A stretch of DNA of 64,000 bases from the NCBI RefSeq assembly GCF_003711805.1, contig NZ_QXCP01000009.1, positions 186,001-250,000 on the forward strand. Reading direction: 5' to 3'. The DNA is from Brachybacterium sp. EE-P12 (GTDB taxonomy: Bacteria > Actinomycetota > Actinomycetes > Actinomycetales > Dermabacteraceae). The notes under the pieces were generated by a model. It saw nothing but the letters and a program-made list of their open reading frames with translations. It ran no database searches and was not told the origin of the DNA. This document shows positions 1 through 9,581 of this stretch, piece by piece (within the stretch, counting starts at the first letter, position 1; each line of letters opens with the position of its first letter). The position numbers and the translations under genes were made by a program.

Positions 1-607
1 TCACGGTCGCGCGGCCGGGCACCGGTTCGGCGATGGTGGTCTCCGGTCGCGGCGCGGAGGCGATCAGGGCGCGGGACTTGCCCAGCCCGCGGGAGCCGCG
101 CACCTCGGCGAAGGCGGTCGCGAGGACGTCGTTCTGCGAACGGGTCATGTGCTTGATGCGGCCGCCGGCGACGAGGGTGAGGTCCTCCCGTCCGCCGCGG
201 GCCGCGAGGACGGCGAGGCGACGGGCGAGGTCCTCGAGGGCCGCGAGCGACTTCGGCAGACGGGCGAGGACGAGGTGCGCCTCGGCGCCGGCGGCGAACT
301 CCTCGAGCGGGACGGGGTCGTCGCCCGTCGGCAGCACGAGCCGCCCCGCGGCGAGCGAGCCGGGAAGCAGCCGGGCGAGAGCGGCGGTCGCCGCGCACGA
401 GGTGCCCCAGGACCAGACCTTCGCCTCGGACTGTGCCGCGACGAGCTCGAGGGCGGCGGCGGTGAGCGCGCCGGTCGAGTCGCCGAGGACGATCAGGTCG
501 CAGGGGCATCCGGTCCCGCCCTCCTCCTCGGCGGCGCGCAGGATGACCCGCTCGGTCTGATCAGGAGCAGGGACATCGGGGAGCGGTGCAGGGTCGAAGC
601 TGGTCAC
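1..607 (-). CDS. RsmC/RlmG-like class I SAM methyltransferase, C-terminus beyond left edge
   Basis: The frame runs off the left edge, so only about the first 202 residues are visible and the catalytic domain is missing from view. The visible part resembles the N-terminal half of RsmC/RlmG-type rRNA guanine-N2 methyltransferases. It has a GDSTGALT loop at residues 42-49 and, near the edge, GGRIKHMTRSQ followed by NDVLA, a segment that in this family leads into the SAM-binding domain. I chose GTG at 607 as the start because the overlapping ATG at 609 is followed at once by a stop, and GGAAGG lies just upstream. The family call is inferred from half a protein, and the rRNA target cannot be told. 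Confidence 0.7.
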   Translation of the reverse strand, partial: MTSFDPAPLPDVPAPDQTERVILRAAEEEGGTGCPCDLIVLGDSTGALTAAALELVAAQSEAKVWSWGTSCAATAALARLLPGSLAAGRLVLPTGDDPVPLEEFAAGAEAHLVLARLPKSLAALEDLARRLAVLAARGGREDLTLVAGGRIKHMTRSQNDVLATAFAEVRGSRGLGKSRALIASAPRPETTIAEPVPGRATV

Positions 608-729
608 ATGAGCCTTCCGGGAGGGGAGCGGCCCGGCGGCGGGGCGCAGGGCGGCTGTGGGGAGCAGGGCGGTCGATAGTCACGGGCAGGTCCCGGGCGA
701 GCCCTGCCGAGCGGTCGCGGGGTGCTCGC

Positions 730-1785
730 TCAGGCGTGCATGCCCCGTCGGCCGCGGGAGCGCAGACGCCCGTGGGGCAGGGCCGGGGCGGGCAGCGCGG
801 AGGGGGCGTGCGAGGCGAAGGGGCCGAACTGCTCGGCGTCCTCCGCCAGTCCCGCGCGTTCCCGGGCGATCCCCGCGATCGGAGCGTCCTCGAGGGGCAG
901 CTCGACACCGATCTCGGCCTGGTAGCGGGCACGGAAGTCGACGATCTCCTCATGGCTGCGACCGACGAGGTTCCACCACATCACGATGTCCTCGCCCAGA
1001 GGCTCCCCGCCGAGGAGCATGAGGCGCAGGTCCTCCTCCCCCGTCGCCGCGATCTCGAGATGGTCCACATCGTCGGGCAGCACCACGAGCTCTCGCGCGG
1101 AGACGTCGGTGCTCGGCGCGGTGCCGTCCCGGGTGGTCGCGAGGTGGGCGGTGCCGCGGTCCACGAGCACGCCGTGCTCGTGACCGGGATCGAGGTCGAG
1201 CCGCAGCGTGCTGCCGGCGCGCAGATCCAGCTGTGCCATGCCCAGCGCCGTGTCGGTGACCACGGGGCTGCGGCTGGTGAGGAGGTCGCCGTCCCCGTCC
1301 ACGCCGTGCAGCGTCCCGAGGCCCACGCGGGCGCGGGCGGTCCCGGTGGCGACCTCCTCGGGGGTGTGGACGGTGAACTCCCGGTCGCGGAAGCGGGCGC
1401 GGTCGGGCAGCGCGTACCAGAGCTGCACACCGTGGAGGACGGTGGTGTCGAGGGTGGAGAACTCCGAATGGGTGATGCCGGAGCCTGCGACCATGAGGTC
1501 CACGTCCCCGGGACGCACGAGAGCGTGGCTGCCGATCGAGTCGCGGTGCGTGATCGCGCCCGCGAACAGCCAGGACACGGTCGCGAGCCCGGTGTGGGGG
1601 TGGCGGGCGACGCGCATCCCGCCGGTCGCGGAGACGTCGTCGGGCCCGAAGTGGTCCGCGAAGCACCAGGCGCCGATGAGAGAGGTGCGCCGAGCGGGGA
1701 GGGTGCGGTGCACGGTCATCCCGCGCGGTCCGCCGAGCGGCACCTCGCGCGGCTCCAGCAGCACGAAGTCCTCGAAGGTGGTCAT
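730..1785 (-). CDS. Pirin family protein
   Basis: The 351-residue product is a cytoplasmic bicupin of the pirin family. The N-terminal cupin carries the HPHTGLATVSWLFAG block. The expected metal ligands are present as His62, His64, His106 and Glu108 (the last pair in GITHSE). Bacterial pirins are iron-binding proteins; some act as quercetinase-like dioxygenases and others as regulators, and the sequence does not decide between these. The C-terminal cupin is less conserved, as usual. The gene is transcribed alone. A TAGACT box ends six bases before the ATG, so the mRNA is probably leaderless. Confidence 0.93.
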   Translation of the reverse strand: MTTFEDFVLLEPREVPLGGPRGMTVHRTLPARRTSLIGAWCFADHFGPDDVSATGGMRVARHPHTGLATVSWLFAGAITHRDSIGSHALVRPGDVDLMVAGSGITHSEFSTLDTTVLHGVQLWYALPDRARFRDREFTVHTPEEVATGTARARVGLGTLHGVDGDGDLLTSRSPVVTDTALGMAQLDLRAGSTLRLDLDPGHEHGVLVDRGTAHLATTRDGTAPSTDVSARELVVLPDDVDHLEIAATGEEDLRLMLLGGEPLGEDIVMWWNLVGRSHEEIVDFRARYQAEIGVELPLEDAPIAGIARERAGLAEDAEQFGPFASHAPSALPAPALPHGRLRSRGRRGMHA

Positions 1786-1791
1786 GGCCCG

Positions 1792-1797
1792 AGTCTA
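1792..1797 (-). promoter_or_regulatory. Probable -10 box of leaderless pirin promoter
   Basis: Read on the minus strand the box is TAGACT, followed by CGGGCC and then the ATG at 1785. A start site 6-7 bases after the box falls on the A of the start codon. No convincing -35 element is visible. Confidence 0.5.
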
Positions 1798-1857
1798 GGC
1801 GGCGGCGCTCGGCCGCCCGGCCCGGCCCCGGCCACCTCGCTGATTTCCCCCCCCGAC

Positions 1858-2256
1858 TCAGCTGCCGCGCGTCTCGAGCTGCGCGATCAGCCGTGCCGGG
1901 GCGACGGTGCGGTAGGACTCCTCGATCAGCTCGGCGAGCTCGACGAGATCCGTGTCCTCTGCGAGGTCCAGGCCCAGCCAGCCGGAGGGCCCGAGATAGG
2001 CGGGCACGAAGCTGCGCGCCTCCTGCGCGAGCGCGGCCCGCTCACGAGGGGGCAGGTGCAGCAGGACCGCCTGCGAGTGCTGCTCCCACTGACCGTCGAC
2101 CTTCCGCGAGCCGCCGTAGTAGCAGTGCACCTTCACGGTGTGGAAGGCGGGCCGGCCATGGCTGATCTTCTCGCTCGCCCCGGGCAGGGCGAGCGCGATC
2201 GCGCGGACGCGCTCGAGCATCGGATCGTCGTCGTCGAACATCTGCGGATGCGCCAT
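1858..2256 (-). CDS. MmcQ/YjbR family protein
   Basis: This 132-residue protein belongs to the MmcQ/YjbR (CyaY-like fold) family of small cytoplasmic proteins, often called DNA-binding although the role is unproven. Family hallmarks are ALPGASEKISHGRPAF near the N-terminus, the FHTVKVHC strand, and the C-terminal ELIEESYRTVAPARL helix. I prefer ATG at 2256 because AGGA lies seven bases upstream; an in-frame GTG at 2271 would add five residues but has no good ribosome site. It probably forms a single-gene unit. Confidence 0.85.
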   Translation of the reverse strand: MAHPQMFDDDDPMLERVRAIALALPGASEKISHGRPAFHTVKVHCYYGGSRKVDGQWEQHSQAVLLHLPPRERAALAQEARSFVPAYLGPSGWLGLDLAEDTDLVELAELIEESYRTVAPARLIAQLETRGS

Positions 2257-2333
2257 GGCGGAATCCTGCACCGTCCCGGACGGGAGGAGAAGGGGGCTGA
2301 GGGTGCGGGGTGCGAGTGTGATGAGATGGCCGC

Positions 2334-2534
2334 ATGGACTCGATGGCCTTCTACCTGCTGCTCGTCGTGGCCCTGATCGATGTCGTGTTCTCGGCCTGGT
2401 TCATCCGTCAGGGGTTGAGAGCGAGACGCCGCTCCTCGGAGGGCCACCCCCAGCTGTTCCTCGGCGGGATGATGCTCGTGGGGTCGGTCCTCATCACCGC
2501 AGTCGCATTCCTCCTGTTCTCGCCGCTCGGCTGA
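2334..2534 (+). CDS. Small two-helix membrane protein, unknown function
   Basis: The 66-residue product has a hydrophobic segment at about residues 4-23, a basic turn (RQGLRARRR) and a second hydrophobic segment at about residues 42-62. This predicts a two-pass inner-membrane protein with a cytoplasmic positive loop. I do not recognise a family. No clear ribosome site precedes the ATG at 2334; a second in-frame ATG at 2343 is possible. It lies divergent from the YjbR gene and upstream of a nucleoside hydrolase. The composition is protein-like, but expression is unproven. Confidence 0.6.
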   Translation: MDSMAFYLLLVVALIDVVFSAWFIRQGLRARRRSSEGHPQLFLGGMMLVGSVLITAVAFLLFSPLG

Positions 2535-2625
2535 GAATCGCGCGGTCTCGACCATGTGGGCGGGGCGCTCTCCCGCCGTCGGCCGCCGGGACGATCCCCG
2601 CCGCGCCGGGTCCCGCCATCGCCCG

Positions 2626-2631
2626 TAGGCT
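2626..2631 (+). promoter_or_regulatory. Probable -10 box of leaderless nucleoside hydrolase promoter
   Basis: TAGGCT is followed by GGGCAG and then the ATG at 2638. Transcription starting 6-7 bases after the box would give an mRNA beginning at the start codon. Confidence 0.5.
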
Positions 2632-2637
2632 GGGCAG

Positions 2638-3597
2638 ATGAGCATCCCCCTCCTGGTCGACTGCGACACCGGCATCGACGACGCGCTCGCCCTCGCCTAT
2701 CTCGCCTGCCGCGACGACGTCGAGGTGACGGGGATCGTGTCCAGCGGCGGGAACGTGCCGGCGGCGACCGTGCATCGCAACAACCTCGCGCTCACCGGCC
2801 TGCTCGGACTCGAGGCTCCGGTCGCCCTCGGGACGGACCGGCCGCTCGTCGAGCCGCCGATGTTCGCCGACGACACCCACGGGCCGGAGGGTCTGGGCCA
2901 CGCGGTCCTCCCTGCTCCGGACCGCGCCGAGGACCCGCGCTCCGGGGCGCAGCTGTGGGTGGATCTCGCCCGCGCACGCCCCGGGGAGCTCGTCGGCATC
3001 GTGCTCGGCCCCCACACGAACCTCGCCCTCGCGCTGGAGATCGCGCCGGAGCTGCCGCATCTGCTGCGGCGTCTGCACGTGATGGGCGGGGCGATCCATC
3101 ATCGCGGCAACACGGGGCCGACGAGCGAGTGGAACATCGCCGTGGATCCGGAGGCCGCACAGCGCGTGCTCGCCGCGTTCACCGGCGCCCCGCGACGACC
3201 GGTGCTGGGCTCTCTCGAGGCGACCGAGACCGTGCGCTTCACCGGGGCGACCCTCGCGCGGCTCGAGGACCTCGCCTCACGATCGCCGCACCCGGTCCCA
3301 CGGATCCTGGCGGACGCGGTGCGGTTCTACTTCGAGTTCCACGAGGCCGACGGCTTCGGCTGGATGGCGCACGTGCACGACCCCCTCGTCACTGCACATG
3401 CCGTGACTGGCGGGTTCGCGGGGACCCGTCCGCTCGCGGTCGACGTCGAGCTCGCCGGGACCCTCACCCGCGGACAGACCGTGGGCGATGAGCTGGGCCG
3501 CTGGGGTCGGGAGCCGAACATCGACCTGCTCACCGAGGTGCGCGCCGAGGAGTTCGTCGAGCATCTGCTGACGACGCTGGAGGATCACCTGGGCTGA
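2638..3597 (+). CDS. Nucleoside hydrolase (inosine-uridine preferring type)
   Basis: The 319-residue enzyme hydrolyses the N-glycosidic bond of ribonucleosides for base and ribose salvage. The calcium-binding family signature is at the N-terminus: Asp8, Asp10 and Asp14-Asp15 in DCDTGIDDAL. The mid-protein EWNIAVDP block (from residue 164) contacts ribose, and His247-Asp248 match the catalytic histidine and the calcium-binding aspartate. Length is normal for the family. Exact substrate preference (IunH, RihA/B/C or pyrimidine-specific) cannot be read from these motifs. The gene has its own leaderless promoter and a GC-rich noncoding stretch downstream. Confidence 0.93.
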   Translation: MSIPLLVDCDTGIDDALALAYLACRDDVEVTGIVSSGGNVPAATVHRNNLALTGLLGLEAPVALGTDRPLVEPPMFADDTHGPEGLGHAVLPAPDRAEDPRSGAQLWVDLARARPGELVGIVLGPHTNLALALEIAPELPHLLRRLHVMGGAIHHRGNTGPTSEWNIAVDPEAAQRVLAAFTGAPRRPVLGSLEATETVRFTGATLARLEDLASRSPHPVPRILADAVRFYFEFHEADGFGWMAHVHDPLVTAHAVTGGFAGTRPLAVDVELAGTLTRGQTVGDELGRWGREPNIDLLTEVRAEEFVEHLLTTLEDHLG

Positions 3598-3712
3598 TCC
3601 GCCGCCACGGCAGTGGGCTGGGTCGGGCTGGGGCGGACCGGGTCGGGCGGAAGTGTGCCGCGACAGGGTGCGCCGGATGGCACCAGATCGCAGCGGACCG
3701 CGCAGGGCCGTG

Positions 3713-5416
3713 TCAGGCCGCGAAGTCGATGCGGTGCGGGCGGTGTCGTCTGCGGCCCCGGCCGGTCCGAGGCGGTTCCTCGAGATCCCCGGTCTCAGCG
3801 GTCGACGACGTGACCAGACGCAGCTGTCGCAGCATGGTCGGCGGCTCGGCGGGCTGCGGCGGTGAGCTGCTCGGCCGGATCGGGCGGATCGGAGCACCGT
3901 CCTGGCCCGGTGGCCGTTCCGCCGGAGCACCGTCCTGGCCCGGTGACCGTTCGGCCGGTGCACCGTCCGCCGTGCGGACCTGCTCGACCTCCTGCGCCAG
4001 CATTCGCTGCGCCGTGCCGACGGGGTCGAAGTTCACGCCTCGACGTCGGGCGGTCTGTCCGTAGCGGGTGGTCCACTCGACCGTGCGGCGGACGCCGTGC
4101 TCGTCGGTGACGACGCGCGCCCGCACCCCGGCCTCTTCCTTCTGGTTGTCCCCGGCGCAGAGGCCGTTCCCGTTGTCCAGCGATGTCGCCCCACCCTCCG
4201 ACCAGGGGACGATGTGGTCGATCTGCCGGATGCCCGCTTCGCAGTGCGGTGCCCGGCAGGTCTGGTGGGCGAGGCCGAGGAAGTGACTGAGACCGCGCGG
4301 GAACCGCCGCGCTCGGGACTCGGCCGCGACGAGCTGACCGTCCTCGCGGTCCTTGTAGAGCGCGCGCAGCGCGAGGAGGACGTCGGGGTCCTCGGTCTCC
4401 ATCGCGCGCAGCATCTCCTCGCGGACGTGCTCGTAGGGCACGGCGCCGAGCCCTTCGACCGTGGCGGCGTCCGCATGGGCGGGGGCGAGCAGCGAACGGT
4501 CGGTGAGGATCACCCCGATGTCGACGGTCGCGAGGTCGCCGCCCTCGCCGCGGTCGAGCAGGACGTCGACGAGGAGATCCGCCATGATCTGCTGGTGACC
4601 GCGGCGATCGCCGCCGGCCCGCGTCCGCTCCGCGGTGACCGAGAGGGTCTTGCGGATCCGGGCGGCGTCGAGCCCGGGGAGGTGGGCCGTCAGGGTCGCC
4701 ATCCCATGGCGTCCTCGCCGCACGGTGACGCCGCGCTCGCGACGTGCTTCGCGATGCCGCGCCGCCGCGCCCTCGGGATCGAGCGCATGCAGCACCCGTG
4801 CCGCCTCATCGGCCCACTCCCCGGGGGAGCAGTCCTCGAGGTGCGCCAGGTGCGTGGTGAGGATCTGGTCGACCTGTCGACGCTGCTCCGGCGTGGCGGG
4901 GCTCATCGCCCTGCCCACCTGATGGCCGGCGGCCGGGACGGCCCGGCCGTGGGCGAGAGCAGCGAGCATGCCCGGCATCGAGGCCACCAGCCGCCGGCAG
5001 GAGGCCATGCACTGTCCCGCGGCGGAGGTGGACCTCTTCAGCGCGAAGGAGGCCTCGGCACGGGCGACCTTCCGCGCCTGGCGGGGCGTCTCGCCCCGCT
5101 CGAGGCTGTCATCCATGATCGCGGCCTCGAGGCGGACCAGGGCGCGCGCCTCGATCGCGGCCATCGCGCCAGCGAGCTCCCGCAGCTCGGCGAGCAGGGT
5201 GATCGTCCCCTCCGAGGAGAGCCGCTCGAGATCGGGCGAGCCCTGGGCTCCGAGCCGTGCGAGCGCATCCTTCGCCTCCCGGATGTCGATGTCGTCGACC
5301 ACGAGCTCCTCGACGCCCGCGGAGAGTCGCACGGGGCGCGGCGCGGCGCCGGACCGACGGGTCGCCTCGTCGGGCTCCGGGCGCTCGGCGGGCGCTCCCT
5401 GCGAATCGAATGACAT
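3713..5416 (-). CDS. HNH endonuclease domain protein with DUF222 (13E12 repeat type)
   Basis: The 567-residue protein has an N-terminal alpha-helical DUF222 region up to about residue 350. A compact HNH nuclease module follows at residues 387-426, with a Cys pair (TCRAPHC), the IDHIVPW catalytic core and a downstream LDNGNGLC motif. Such genes are multicopy in actinobacterial genomes and some are tied to mobile DNA, but their function is unknown. The last 80 residues are low-complexity and include a 33-bp DNA tandem repeat giving two units of APAER-x-PGQDG. I chose ATG at 5416; the frame stays open to 5521 but that part reads like noncoding sequence. Confidence 0.85.
   Translation of the reverse strand: MSFDSQGAPAERPEPDEATRRSGAAPRPVRLSAGVEELVVDDIDIREAKDALARLGAQGSPDLERLSSEGTITLLAELRELAGAMAAIEARALVRLEAAIMDDSLERGETPRQARKVARAEASFALKRSTSAAGQCMASCRRLVASMPGMLAALAHGRAVPAAGHQVGRAMSPATPEQRRQVDQILTTHLAHLEDCSPGEWADEAARVLHALDPEGAAARHREARRERGVTVRRGRHGMATLTAHLPGLDAARIRKTLSVTAERTRAGGDRRGHQQIMADLLVDVLLDRGEGGDLATVDIGVILTDRSLLAPAHADAATVEGLGAVPYEHVREEMLRAMETEDPDVLLALRALYKDREDGQLVAAESRARRFPRGLSHFLGLAHQTCRAPHCEAGIRQIDHIVPWSEGGATSLDNGNGLCAGDNQKEEAGVRARVVTDEHGVRRTVEWTTRYGQTARRRGVNFDPVGTAQRMLAQEVEQVRTADGAPAERSPGQDGAPAERPPGQDGAPIRPIRPSSSPPQPAEPPTMLRQLRLVTSSTAETGDLEEPPRTGRGRRRHRPHRIDFAA
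3891..3968. repeat. 33-bp tandem repeat inside the HNH gene
   Basis: Two full 33-bp units (3891-3923 and 3924-3956) differ at two positions and are followed by a 12-base partial third unit. They lie in frame in the C-terminal tail of the HNH protein, so unit number changes would lengthen or shorten the tail by 11 residues without a frameshift. Confidence 0.85.
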
Positions 5417-5871
5417 GACAGTATTTTCGCAGGTCTGTTCGCCATGGGGAAGGGCTGGAGCAATACTACTGGTCAGCAGTCCGCAATTGTGGATAACCCT
5501 CCCCTGGGGAGGAGAGGTCACAAGATCGCACGACGATATCGCACGACGATCGAGGAGCGTGGACCCACCGCACGCCCCCTCGCCCGAAGACGATGGGACC
5601 TCCGAGGGATTCGCACAGCTTTCACCTCGCAGAACTCACCCCGACATTCGCCCCGACATTCACCCCGACATTCACCCCGACGTCATCAGCCGCGACCGAA
5701 CGGACCCGGACTTCACGACGGCGGCCGGTGGAGAGAGCTCCCCACCGGCCGCCGCCCGTCGCTCGAGAACACGTGCCGCCCCCGCCACGAGCCGCCCTCG
5801 TCGAGCCCCTGCAGGGCCTCTCGAGGAGCTCGAGCCGCTCGAGCCGCTCGAGCCGACCGAGGCGCTCGTTC
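5417..5871. other. Noncoding stretch with several short tandem repeats
   Basis: The 455 bases between the HNH start and the maoC stop contain no convincing gene. They hold two adjacent copies of a 13-base unit (ATCGCACGACGAT, 5525-5550), four copies of a 12-base unit (CACCCCGACATT and variants, 5637-5684) and three copies of GCTCGAGCC around 5828-5855. The part nearest the HNH gene is clearly less GC-rich than its surroundings and may hold that gene's promoter. Confidence 0.6.
5637..5684. repeat. 12-bp tandem repeat, four copies
   Basis: The unit CACCCCGACATT occurs at 5637-5648 and 5661-5672, with one-base to two-base variants at 5649-5660 and 5673-5684. There is no spacer between units, so this is not a CRISPR. 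It lies in noncoding DNA. Confidence 0.8.
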
Positions 5872-6809
5872 TCAGCGCTCGAGCGTGGTCACCTCGACCT
5901 CGAAGCAGCGCCGCGGCCCCTTCTCCCCGCGTCCGGGCTTCCAGCCCACGCAGCGCGCGGTCCCCGTCGCGGCGTCGTCCTCGTAGGCGACGAGCACCGA
6001 GCCCGGCAGCGTGACCGGGGCGTCGAAAGTGACGTCCCAGCGCAGGGGCTTCGCGAGGTCGACGCGCGCCTCGGTGAAGGCGCGGGAGGCCGTGTACATC
6101 CCGTGCGCGATCGCCGAGGGGAACCCGAACGCCTTCGCGGTGAGGGAGGAGAGATGGATCGGGTTCACGTCCCCCGAGACCGCACCGTAGCGCCGCCCGG
6201 TGTCCGCGCCCAGCTCCCAGCGGCCCGTCGGGCGCGGCGGCACGAACTCGCGCCGACGCGAGCCGCCCTCGTCCGCCGGCGAGGTGCCCGAGGGCTCCCC
6301 CGACCCCGGCTCAGCTCCCCTGACCAGATAGGTCGAGACGTCGGTGGCGATGATCTCGCCGCCCTGCCCGAGGATCGTGGAGACCGCCTCGAAGGTGCGG
6401 CCCCTGCGATGCGGGCGCAGGTCCCGCACCCGGCACTCGACGTCCACGAGCTCCTCCACCCGCACCGGCCGGTGCTGGAGCACCTGGTTGCGCAGGTGCA
6501 CGAGTCCCAGCAGCGGGAAGGGGAAGTCGCGCCGTGCCATGAGCGCGAGGGAGACGGGGAAGGCGAGCACGTGCAGCACCCCGGGGTGGACGAGATCCGT
6601 GGCGGGCCCGCCCATGAGGTGGTCGAAGTCGCGGGCGCGGTCGGCGTCGATCCGCACCGAGCGCACCCGGTAGGCGAGGCTCGGCAGCTGCTCGGAGCTG
6701 GTGCGCGCCCGGCCGCGCCGTCCGCCCAGGCGGGAGCGGGGGTCCAGCGCGGCGGCGTAGATCGCGGGGAAGGAGGGGACGTCTGTGAGGTCCTTGACGC
6801 GTTCGGCCA

Positions 6810-6810
<1 letters not shown>
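5872..6810 (-). CDS. MaoC family (R)-hydratase/dehydratase, HtdX-like
   Basis: The 312-residue double-hotdog protein should hydrate or dehydrate (3R)-hydroxyacyl/enoyl thioesters. The C-terminal half carries the hydratase-2 signature YGAVSGDVNPIH, with catalytic Asp214 and His219, followed by AFGFPSAIAHGMY. The N-terminal half is a degenerate hotdog. Its ATG at 6810 shares a base with the fabG stop (TGATG), so the two are translationally coupled. The order maoC-fabG-fadA next to an acyl-CoA dehydrogenase matches the Mycobacterium tuberculosis htdX-fabG4-fadA2-fadE5 locus. It probably provides the dehydratase step of a CoA-linked fatty-acid cycle. Confidence 0.9.
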
Positions 6811-8150
<1,340 letters not shown>

Positions 8151-8175
8151 GGGGTCCTCCGTGACGTGTCGGGGG

Positions 8176-9498
8176 TCAGTCGGTGACGGACTCGAGCAGC
8201 ATGACGGTGCCCTGTCCGGCGGCGGCGCACACCGAGATGAGGCCGCGCTGGACGCGGCCGGTCTCGACCGCCCGGGCGTGGAGGAGCTTCGCGAGCGTCG
8301 CGACGAGGCGTCCGCCGGTGGCGGCGAAGGGGTGCCCGGCCGCGAGCGAGGAGCCGGTGACGTTCAGGCGGTCGCGGTCGATCGCGCCGAGCGGTGCCGA
8401 GCGGCCCAGCCGCCGCCGGCAGAACTCCTCGGACTCCCAGGCCTTCAGGGTGGTCAGCACCGTGGAGGCGAAGGCCTCGTGGATCTCGTAGAGGTCGAGG
8501 TCCTGGAGGGCGAGGCCGTTCGCGTCCAGCAGCTCGGGGACGGCGTAGGCGGGGGCCATGAGCAGCCCCTCGTCGCCGTGGGCGAAGTCGACGGCGGCGC
8601 TGCGGGCGTCGACCACGCGGGCGAGCGGGATCAGGCCGCGCTCGGCGGCCCAGTCGGCGCTGCCCAGCAGCACGGAGGAGGCGCCGTCGGAGAGCGGGGT
8701 GGAGTTCCCGGCGGTCATGGTGGGCTCGGCGACCTGCGGCGAGCGCACGCCGAAGACGGGCTTCAGGGTCCCGAGCTTCTCGAGGGTCGAGTCGGGGCGC
8801 AGGTTCTGGTCGCGGGCGAGGCCGCGGTAGCCGGTGACGAGGTCGTCGAGGAAGCCGGCGTCGTAGGCGGCGGCGAGCTTCTGGTGGGAGGCGAGGGCGA
8901 GCTCGTCCTGGGCTTCACGGGTGATGTCCCACAGCGCGGTGGTCAGCGCCTGGTGCTCGCCCATGGACAGCCCGGTGCGGGGCTCGCCGTTGCGGGGCGG
9001 GACCGGGGCGAGGTCGGCGGGGCGGATCGCGGCGAGCGCCTTGACGCGCTGCACCGGAGTCTTCGCGGCGAAGGCGCGATGCAGGATGCGGCGCAGGCGA
9101 GGGGTGACCTCGATCGGCGAGTCGGAGGCGGAGTCGACGCCGCAGGCGATGCCGGAGTCGATCTGGCCCAGGCGGATCCGGTTGGAGACGTGCAGGACGG
9201 TCTCGAGGCTGGTCGCGCAGGCCTTGGACATGTCGAGCGCCGGGGTGCGGGGGTCGAGCGGCGTGCCCATCGCGCTCTCGCGGGTGAGGTTGAGGTCTCC
9301 GGCGAGCTTGAGGACCGCCCCGCCGGCGACCTCGCCGAGCTTCTCCCCCTGCAGCGAGAAGCGGGCGACGAGCCCCTCGAGGGCGGCGGTGAGCATGTCC
9401 TGGTTGGAGATCCCGGCGTAGGGTCCGCCGGAGCGGGCGAACGGGATCCGGTTGCCGCCGAGGACGAGCGCATCGCGCGGGGGAGCTGTGGGGGTCAC
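8176..9498 (-). CDS. Acetyl-CoA C-acyltransferase (thiolase), FadA2-like
   Basis: This thiolase cleaves or condenses 3-oxoacyl-CoA with CoA/acetyl-CoA. The nucleophile is Cys94 in SKACATS. The second half carries EIHEAFA, GHPFAATG and the C-terminal CAAAGQGT, giving the catalytic His and second Cys. With about 440 residues it is longer than housekeeping thiolases and fits the FadA2/FadI-like group. I chose GTG at 9498 because GAGG lies eight bases upstream; GTG at 9507 is an alternative three codons earlier. It heads the thiolase-fabG-maoC operon and diverges from the tetR-acyl-CoA dehydrogenase operon. Confidence 0.9.
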   Translation of the reverse strand: MTPTAPPRDALVLGGNRIPFARSGGPYAGISNQDMLTAALEGLVARFSLQGEKLGEVAGGAVLKLAGDLNLTRESAMGTPLDPRTPALDMSKACATSLETVLHVSNRIRLGQIDSGIACGVDSASDSPIEVTPRLRRILHRAFAAKTPVQRVKALAAIRPADLAPVPPRNGEPRTGLSMGEHQALTTALWDITREAQDELALASHQKLAAAYDAGFLDDLVTGYRGLARDQNLRPDSTLEKLGTLKPVFGVRSPQVAEPTMTAGNSTPLSDGASSVLLGSADWAAERGLIPLARVVDARSAAVDFAHGDEGLLMAPAYAVPELLDANGLALQDLDLYEIHEAFASTVLTTLKAWESEEFCRRRLGRSAPLGAIDRDRLNVTGSSLAAGHPFAATGGRLVATLAKLLHARAVETGRVQRGLISVCAAAGQGTVMLLESVTD

Positions 9499-9550
9499 TG
9501 TGGGCACCTCTTCGTGGTCACGTCTGCTGTCGACGGACAGGACTTTACAT

Positions 9551-9581
9551 AGAACCGTCGGTACTTGATACCCTAGGTTCT
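9551..9581. promoter_or_regulatory. 31-bp nested palindromic operator in divergent promoter
   Basis: Two inverted repeats share one centre at 9566: outer arms AGAACC (9551-9556) and GGTTCT (9576-9581), inner arms GGTA (9560-9563) and TACC (9569-9572). The pattern is AGAACC-N3-GGTA-N5-TACC-N3-GGTTCT. It sits between the divergent thiolase and TetR genes, covers the probable TetR -10 box and touches the TetR start codon. This is the expected place for an autoregulated TetR operator. Confidence 0.75.
9569..9574 (+). promoter_or_regulatory. Probable -10 box of leaderless tetR promoter
   Basis: TACCCT is followed by seven bases and the GTG start at 9582. TTTACA at 9544-9549 could serve as a -35, with a long 19-base spacer. 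There is no ribosome site before the GTG, which fits a leaderless mRNA. Confidence 0.5.

Noticed and set aside
5637-5684. Possible CRISPR array
   Set aside because: The 12-base units are directly adjacent with no spacers, there are only four, and no cas genes lie nearby.
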